In this document: piece after piece, positions 59,179 through 64,000 of the stretch
Layout: the number at the start of each line of letters is the position of its first letter
Position numbering within the stretch: the first letter of the stretch is position 1
Source of the DNA: Algoriphagus vanfongensis DSM 17529
GTDB taxonomy: Bacteria; Bacteroidota; Bacteroidia; Cytophagales; Cyclobacteriaceae
DNA length: 64,000 nucleotides
Assembly: GCF_000429465.1 (NCBI RefSeq)
Contig: NZ_AUBX01000016.1
Location: 124,001 to 188,000, forward strand
Reading direction: 5' to 3'
Notes under the pieces: model-generated
What the model was told of the DNA's origin: nothing
What the model saw: only the letters and a program-made list of their open reading frames with translations
The model's database searches: none
Made by a program: the position numbers and the translations under genes

Positions 59179-60078
59179 ATGTCAAACCTATTTATACCAA
59201 ATCCCAAAGAGGCAGAGTCCATTCACATCCTGAGGGAAGTGGCAGCGCAATTTGAGAGACCTGTATTGCTTTTTTCAGGAGGGAAGGATTCCATCACACT
59301 TGTGAGATTGGCGCAGAAAGCGTTCTTTCCTGCCAAGATTCCTTTCCCACTGTTGCATGTGGATACAGGACATAATTTCCCTGAGACGATAGAGTTTCGT
59401 GATAAATTAGTCGAAGAATTGGGCTTGGAGCTCATCGTCAGAAATGTACAAGACTCCATCGATCAAGGAAAAGTACGAGAAGAAAAAGGTCGCTATGCCA
59501 GCCGAAATTCCCTTCAGACTACGACGCTATTGGATGCCATCGAAGAGTTTAAGTTTGACGCATGTATCGGTGGTGCCAGAAGAGATGAGGAGAAAGCCAG
59601 AGCCAAAGAGCGGGTATTTTCAGTAAGAGATGATTTTGGTCAGTGGGATGAAAAAAATCAAAGACCAGAATTGTTTGACATGCTCAATGGGAAAATTCAC
59701 GTAGGTCAAAATGTCCGTGTATTTCCTATTTCCAACTGGACCGAACTGGATGTATGGGAGTATATCCGTACCGAAAATATCGAAATCCCGAGCATTTATT
59801 TTGCACACAAAAGAGAGGTTTTCTTCAGAGATGGCTTGATCTGGACTGCTAATGAGCATGTCTACAGAGAGCAGCATGAAGAGGTGGTAGAGAAGTGGGT
59901 TCGCTTCCGAACTGTAGGGGATATGACCTGTACAGCTGCGGTGCTTTCCGAGGCTACTTCCCTAGATGATGTGGTTGCGGAGATTCGTCAGTCTACGCTA
60001 TCTGAGAGAGGAGCCAGGATCGACGACAAGCGATCGGAAGCAGCGATGGAGACCAGAAAAAAGGTAGGGTATTTTTAG
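59179..60078 (+). CDS. cysD: Sulfate adenylyltransferase subunit 2
   Basis: Small catalytic subunit of ATP sulfurylase, 299 aa. The PP-loop LFSGGKDSITLVRLA is near residue 32. LLHVDTGHNFPET, CIGGARRDEEKARAKER and the C-terminal GGxR-type tail (RKKVGYF) are normal for CysD. Together with CysN it activates sulfate to APS. A 146-base gap separates it from cysH. Confidence 0.97.
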   Translation: MSNLFIPNPKEAESIHILREVAAQFERPVLLFSGGKDSITLVRLAQKAFFPAKIPFPLLHVDTGHNFPETIEFRDKLVEELGLELIVRNVQDSIDQGKVREEKGRYASRNSLQTTTLLDAIEEFKFDACIGGARRDEEKARAKERVFSVRDDFGQWDEKNQRPELFDMLNGKIHVGQNVRVFPISNWTELDVWEYIRTENIEIPSIYFAHKREVFFRDGLIWTANEHVYREQHEEVVEKWVRFRTVGDMTCTAAVLSEATSLDDVVAEIRQSTLSERGARIDDKRSEAAMETRKKVGYF

Positions 60079-60156
60079 AAATACGAAGTAAGAGGTACGA
60101 ATTAAAGAATTGGTCGCGGGCTTTGGGCTGTCGACCGCTGGACAACGAATCAAACT

Positions 60157-61416
60157 ATGGACATACAAGGAAGAAAACTCATCAAAATCGCTACGGCAGG
60201 CTCGGTAGATGACGGGAAAAGTACCCTGATCGGAAGACTGCTGTATGATACGAAGTCATTGACGACTGATAAAATCGAGGCGATCGAAAGAAATTCCAAG
60301 CAACGAGGATATGATTATCTTGACTTTTCTTTGGCCACCGATGGCCTGGTAGCAGAAAGAGAGCAGGGGATCACCATCGACGTGGCGCATATTTACTTTA
60401 ATACGGATAAGACCAATTTCATCGTGGCGGATACTCCCGGACATGTGGAGTACACCCGAAACATGGTGACAGGGGCTTCTACTTCTCAAGTGGCTATCAT
60501 TTTGATCGATGCCCGCAAGGGAGTGATTGAGCAGACGTATAGACACTTTTTTATAGCTAATCTATTGCGCTTGAGCCATGTAGTGGTGGCTATCAATAAA
60601 ATGGATTTGGTGGACTATTCAGAGGAGACCTTTTTGAAGATCAAGTCTGATTTTGATCAGCTGGTAGCCAAAAGTGACTTTGATGAGGATCAGATTACTT
60701 TCATCCCAGTTTCTGCTTTGAAAGGGGAGAATGTCACCAAAAGCTCTACCCATATGCCTTGGTATGTGGGCAATACATTGCTGGATCATTTGGAGGTTCT
60801 TGAGCCACAGGACTTGGAAGAAAGTACTGTTGCAAGATTTCCTGTTCAGTATGTCATTCGTCCCAAAACTGAAGCGTATCATGATTTCAGAGGTTTCTCA
60901 GGTGTGCTCTATGGCAATAGCCTGAAAGTCGGAGACCGGGTGACCTTGCTGCCTTCCGGCAATGAATCTACGATCAAAGGAATTCATTTCTTTGACCAAG
61001 AAATAGAAGAGGCTGCGCCGGGCTCCTCAGTTACCATCACATTGACTGAAGAGGTGGATTGTAGCCGAGGTGATATGATAGTCAAGTCCAGTGAGTTGCC
61101 TCAAAGTGAAAAGATGCTTTCCGCTACGATCTGTCAGGTCAATTCTAAAGGACTCCGAGTAGGTCAGAAATACATCCTGCAGCATGGAGTGAACCGGGTA
61201 TTGGCCAAAGTCGACCAGATCGAAGCCAAAGTACATGCTGACTTCTCCGGAGCGGAGGCATCTGAAGAGCTCAGACTCAATGATATCGGAAAAGTTCATT
61301 TTCGCTTGAGCAAACCTATACACTTCGACTCGTATTCCAGTCACAAATCCAATGGCTCTTTTATCCTGATAGACGAAAGTAGCTACGATACGATCAGCGT
61401 CGGTTTTATCAACTGA
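60157..61416 (+). CDS. cysN: Sulfate adenylyltransferase subunit 1 (GTPase)
   Basis: GTPase subunit of ATP sulfurylase, 419 aa. G1 AGSVDDGKSTLIGRLL, G3 DTPGHVEY and G4 NKMDLVD are intact, followed by an EF-Tu-type domain 2 and a short third domain. It ends without the CysC (APS kinase) domain found in some CysNC fusions, which fits an APS-reductase pathway. Confidence 0.97.
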   Translation: MDIQGRKLIKIATAGSVDDGKSTLIGRLLYDTKSLTTDKIEAIERNSKQRGYDYLDFSLATDGLVAEREQGITIDVAHIYFNTDKTNFIVADTPGHVEYTRNMVTGASTSQVAIILIDARKGVIEQTYRHFFIANLLRLSHVVVAINKMDLVDYSEETFLKIKSDFDQLVAKSDFDEDQITFIPVSALKGENVTKSSTHMPWYVGNTLLDHLEVLEPQDLEESTVARFPVQYVIRPKTEAYHDFRGFSGVLYGNSLKVGDRVTLLPSGNESTIKGIHFFDQEIEEAAPGSSVTITLTEEVDCSRGDMIVKSSELPQSEKMLSATICQVNSKGLRVGQKYILQHGVNRVLAKVDQIEAKVHADFSGAEASEELRLNDIGKVHFRLSKPIHFDSYSSHKSNGSFILIDESSYDTISVGFIN

Positions 61417-61500
61417 TCGCGTTCAAAACTAAAGCAAGCCTGAAATTGCTTCTTTGACCCTAACAACCATTTCCGCTTTGGCGGCACTTACCTAACAACC

Positions 61501-61523
61501 TAAACCCTATTTTCCCGATAGGG
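61501..61523 (+). promoter_or_regulatory. Second TAAACCCTAT-type operator, before the sulfite reductase gene
   Basis: TAAACCCTAT-tttcccg-ATAGGG repeats the left arm (10 of 10), the seven-base spacing and the inner six bases of the right arm of the operator at 58019-58047. The outer part of the right arm differs (ACAA). It lies 16 bases before the sulfite reductase ATG. Confidence 0.5.
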
Positions 61524-61538
61524 ACAAACTAATAAGTC

Positions 61539-63635
61539 ATGCAAAGCTTTCGAACCGAATTAGAAAACCCGATTGTAGAACGGGACATCCTAGAACTCGA
61601 AAAGAAAATTGCGCTTTTCAGAGAAGGAAAAGTAGACGAGGAGAAATTCCGTAGCCTCAGATTGGCGCGGGGTATCTATGGGCAGAGACAGCCCGGGGTA
61701 CAAATGATCCGAATCAAACTTCCCTATGGCCGAGCTACAGGGCCTCAACTCCGTAGAATCTGCAAAGTCTCAGAGGAGTATTCTACTGGGAGACTGCATA
61801 TCACCACCCGTCAGGATATTCAGATTCACTATGTGAGCTTGGATCGGACACCGGAGCTTTGGGCAGAACTCGAGAAAGACGATGTCACTATCCGGGAAGC
61901 TTGTGGCAATACCGTAAGAAACGTCACTGCATCTGAGACTGCAGGGATAGATCCCAATGAGCCATTTGACGTGACTCCATATGCGGATGCGACTTTCAAA
62001 TATTTTTTGAGAAATCCTATCTGCCAAGAAATGGGCAGAAAATTCAAAATGTCTTTTTCTTCCTCTGATGAAGATACCGGCTTGGCCTATATGCATGACT
62101 TGGGTTTTATTCCCAAGATCAAAGACGTAGATGGGCAGCAAGTGCGTGGATTCAAAGTTCTATTAGGAGGAGGCTTGGGTTCTCAGCCAAGACACGGAGA
62201 TGTGGTGTATGAGTTTTTGGAAACAGACCAGATCATTCCATTTATTGAAGTGGTGCTAAGGATTTTTGACCGACACGGTGAGCGGGCAAGACGAAACAAG
62301 GCCAGAATGAAGTTTTTGGTCAAGGACCTAGGAATAGAAGCCTTTATTGACTTAGTCGAAGAAGAGCGAAAGGCCTTGCCTTTTCAGTCATATCCACTGG
62401 ACTTCGAAAGCCTTCCTGAACATGAGCTGCCTAATCCTGAAAGCCCTGAACTTGACGGACCCCTCGGTCTGGACTTTGAGCTTTGGAAGCTGACCAATGT
62501 TTTGCCTCAAAAGCAAAAAGGCTATGTGTCAGTCGGCGTCAGAGTACCATTGGGGGATTTCTATATTTCTCAGGCAAGAGCTTTGGCAGATTTGATAGAG
62601 ACATATGCAAGCAATGAGGTGAGATTTACCTTGCGACAAAACTTCCTGATTCGGGATGTACGGGAGGATTTGGTTCCTTTCTTTTATCAAGAATTGAAGA
62701 AAATCGGTCTATCTGATCGTGGCTATAATTCACTGGGTGATATCACTGCATGTCCTGGTACAGATACTTGTAATCTAGGTATTGCAAGCTCTACCGGTAT
62801 TGCTGTCGAGCTTGAAAAAGTCATCCAGGAGGAATACCCTCACTATCTGCAAAACAAAGATTTGGTCATCAAAATCTCTGGCTGTATGAATGCATGTGGT
62901 CAGCACAATATGGCCCATATTGGTTTCCAGGGCATGTCAATGCGCGTAGGAAAGACCGTGATTCCAGCCCTTCAAGTGCTTTTGGGAGGTGGAAATTTGG
63001 GAGATGGGCAAGGTAGATTTGCTGATAAAGTGACCAAAATCCCAAGTAAAAGAGGACCTGAAGCTCTGAGGATATTGTTGGAAGACTTTGAGAAAAATTC
63101 AGGAGACTTGGACTTTTTGGGTTATTACGACCAAAAAGGACAGATTTATTTCTATGAATTGATCAAAGACCTAGCGGATCCGGCCAAAGTGACCGAAGAA
63201 GATCGAATCGATTGGGGGCGAAATGAAAATTACGAAGTAGCGGTCGGTGTTGGTGAATGTGCCGGAGTCGTCATAGACTTGGTGGCTACTTTGCTTTTGG
63301 AAGCCAAAGAAAAACTAGACTTGGGTCAGGAAGCATTGCAAAATGAGAGATGGTCTGACAGTATCTATCATCACTATGCCGGTCTGATCAATGCCGCCAA
63401 AGCATTGCTCCTTGGTGAGGATGTGACGACGAATAGCTATGCAAATATCATCGCCCTGTTTGATGAGAAATTTGTGGAATCTGGCAGAGTCAATCTAGCA
63501 GGAACTTTCGCAGAAAAAGTCTATCAAATCAAAGAAAATGAGCCAACGGAAGCTTTTGCAAAGGCTTATGCCAAGCAGGCGTTGGAAATCTATCAGGTAT
63601 TGAAAAGCCTAAGAGAGGAGGAAGTAGAAGCGTGA
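61539..63635 (+). CDS. Sulfite reductase (siroheme, ferredoxin-type fold) with C-terminal HEPN-like domain
   Basis: A 698-residue cytoplasmic enzyme that should reduce sulfite to sulfide. It has two ferredoxin-like half domains (RLHITTRQDIQIHYV and VRFTLRQNFLIR) and the siroheme/[4Fe-4S] ligands C-x5-C (ACPGTDTCNLG) and C-x3-C (SGCMNACGQHN). From about residue 560 an extra helical domain follows (RWSDSIYHHYAGLINAAKAL), which resembles a HEPN fold. The sulfate-assimilation context favours sulfite over nitrite as the substrate, as NirB-NirD is already present. The stop overlaps the cobA start. Confidence 0.9.
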   Translation: MQSFRTELENPIVERDILELEKKIALFREGKVDEEKFRSLRLARGIYGQRQPGVQMIRIKLPYGRATGPQLRRICKVSEEYSTGRLHITTRQDIQIHYVSLDRTPELWAELEKDDVTIREACGNTVRNVTASETAGIDPNEPFDVTPYADATFKYFLRNPICQEMGRKFKMSFSSSDEDTGLAYMHDLGFIPKIKDVDGQQVRGFKVLLGGGLGSQPRHGDVVYEFLETDQIIPFIEVVLRIFDRHGERARRNKARMKFLVKDLGIEAFIDLVEEERKALPFQSYPLDFESLPEHELPNPESPELDGPLGLDFELWKLTNVLPQKQKGYVSVGVRVPLGDFYISQARALADLIETYASNEVRFTLRQNFLIRDVREDLVPFFYQELKKIGLSDRGYNSLGDITACPGTDTCNLGIASSTGIAVELEKVIQEEYPHYLQNKDLVIKISGCMNACGQHNMAHIGFQGMSMRVGKTVIPALQVLLGGGNLGDGQGRFADKVTKIPSKRGPEALRILLEDFEKNSGDLDFLGYYDQKGQIYFYELIKDLADPAKVTEEDRIDWGRNENYEVAVGVGECAGVVIDLVATLLLEAKEKLDLGQEALQNERWSDSIYHHYAGLINAAKALLLGEDVTTNSYANIIALFDEKFVESGRVNLAGTFAEKVYQIKENEPTEAFAKAYAKQALEIYQVLKSLREEEVEA

Positions 63636-64000
63636 ATGTAACAGTAAATCCAAGGGTCACCCTGGTAGGGGCTGGTCCTGGAGATCCTGATCTGATCACT
63701 CTGAAAGGGATTTTGGCTTTGAATACAGCAGATGTGGTATTGTATGACGCCTTGGTTGATCCAGCCTTGCTCCATCATGCACCGGCTTCTGCGATGCGGA
63801 TCTATGTGGGGAAAAGAGTCGGAAAACACTCTCAACCGCAACAAGATACCAATGAGCTTTGTGTTCTCATGGCCCAGCAATATGGACATGTGGTCCGCCT
63901 TAAAGGGGGAGATCCGTTTGTATTTGGGCGTGGAGCCGAGGAGCTTGATTATATTTCTGGTTTTGGGATACCAACGCAAGTGGTGCCTGGGATCAGTTCG
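63632..64000 (+). CDS. cobA: Uroporphyrinogen-III C-methyltransferase (3' end outside window)
   Basis: The first 123 codons of a SUMT-type methyltransferase that makes precorrin-2 for siroheme. It starts with GTG, overlapping the sulfite reductase stop by four bases (GTGA). Visible signatures are VTLVGAGPGDPDLITLKG, VVLYDALV and the highly conserved RLKGGDPFVFGRGAEEL. Coupling to a siroheme enzyme gene makes sense functionally. The C-terminal part and any CysG-type extension lie beyond the window. Confidence 0.94.
   Translation, partial: MNVTVNPRVTLVGAGPGDPDLITLKGILALNTADVVLYDALVDPALLHHAPASAMRIYVGKRVGKHSQPQQDTNELCVLMAQQYGHVVRLKGGDPFVFGRGAEELDYISGFGIPTQVVPGISS

Noticed and set aside
61539-63635. 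Ferredoxin-nitrite reductase
   Set aside because: The fold alone cannot separate the two, but the gene sits with cysH, cysD and cysN, and NirBD already serves nitrite.
1-64000. Mobile elements, integrases, att sites, CRISPR arrays, origins
   Set aside because: No transposase, integrase or phage gene and no spaced identical repeats were found; the sequence looks like stable chromosome.

Overview
The window looks like a chromosomal segment from a Bacteroidota bacterium, most likely a Cytophagales/Cyclobacteriaceae (Algoriphagus-like) species. This placement is inferred from several things: a complete eboABCDEF cluster, a nitrate reductase fused to its own NAD(P)H module, a sulfite reductase with a HEPN-like tail, a propeller-type sensor kinase, many SusC-independent outer-membrane barrels, promoters resembling TAnnTTTG, and the general lack of Shine-Dalgarno sequences. 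I see no phage, transposon, integron or CRISPR array.

Region by region. (1) Positions 1-13639 are a nitrate/nitrite assimilation island. It holds nirB (cut by the window edge), nirD, a DUF4202 gene, a NarX-like kinase, a NarL-like regulator, a NarK-type transporter, a nitrate reductase fused to a flavoprotein/[2Fe-2S] module, a rubredoxin fused to a degenerate sulfite-reductase-like domain, and an outer-membrane porin. The transporter and porin promoters share the operator ATAAGTA-N4-TACTTAY at the same distance from their start codons. (2) Positions 13640-24566 hold tRNA-Val, uvrA, pnuC with a nicotinamide riboside kinase, an arylsulfatase, a beta-lactamase-fold gene with an amber stop in its signal peptide, an S9 peptidase and an M28 peptidase. 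(3) Positions 24778-31318 are the complete ebo cluster, followed by an HD protein and a YitT membrane protein. (4) Positions 32989-46739 carry a large exported beta-propeller/amidohydrolase and then a dense signalling region. That region has a MpaB-type oxygenase, a Pyr4-type membrane terpene cyclase homologue and a membrane histidine kinase in one tight operon. Next come a 14-repeat propeller histidine kinase, another histidine kinase, a stand-alone receiver and a receiver-adenylate cyclase.

(5) Positions 47141-57437 contain a gamma-glutamyltranspeptidase/cyclophilin/DUF3052 operon, htpG, a second sulfatase, an outer-membrane barrel and two tandem Omp85-like barrels. (6) Positions 57589-64000 are sulfate assimilation: an Rrf2 regulator, a DUF2061 protein, APS reductase (cysH), cysD, cysN, sulfite reductase with a HEPN-like tail, and the start of cobA for siroheme synthesis. 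An inverted repeat with TAAACCCTAT arms precedes the DUF2061-cysH unit, and a similar site precedes the sulfite reductase.

Nitrogen and sulfur assimilation sit at opposite ends of the window, and both end in a siroheme enzyme (NirB and sulfite reductase), so cobA probably serves both. The most unusual unit is the oxygenase/terpene-cyclase/kinase operon at 43404-46739, next to a signalling cascade whose only visible output is cAMP.
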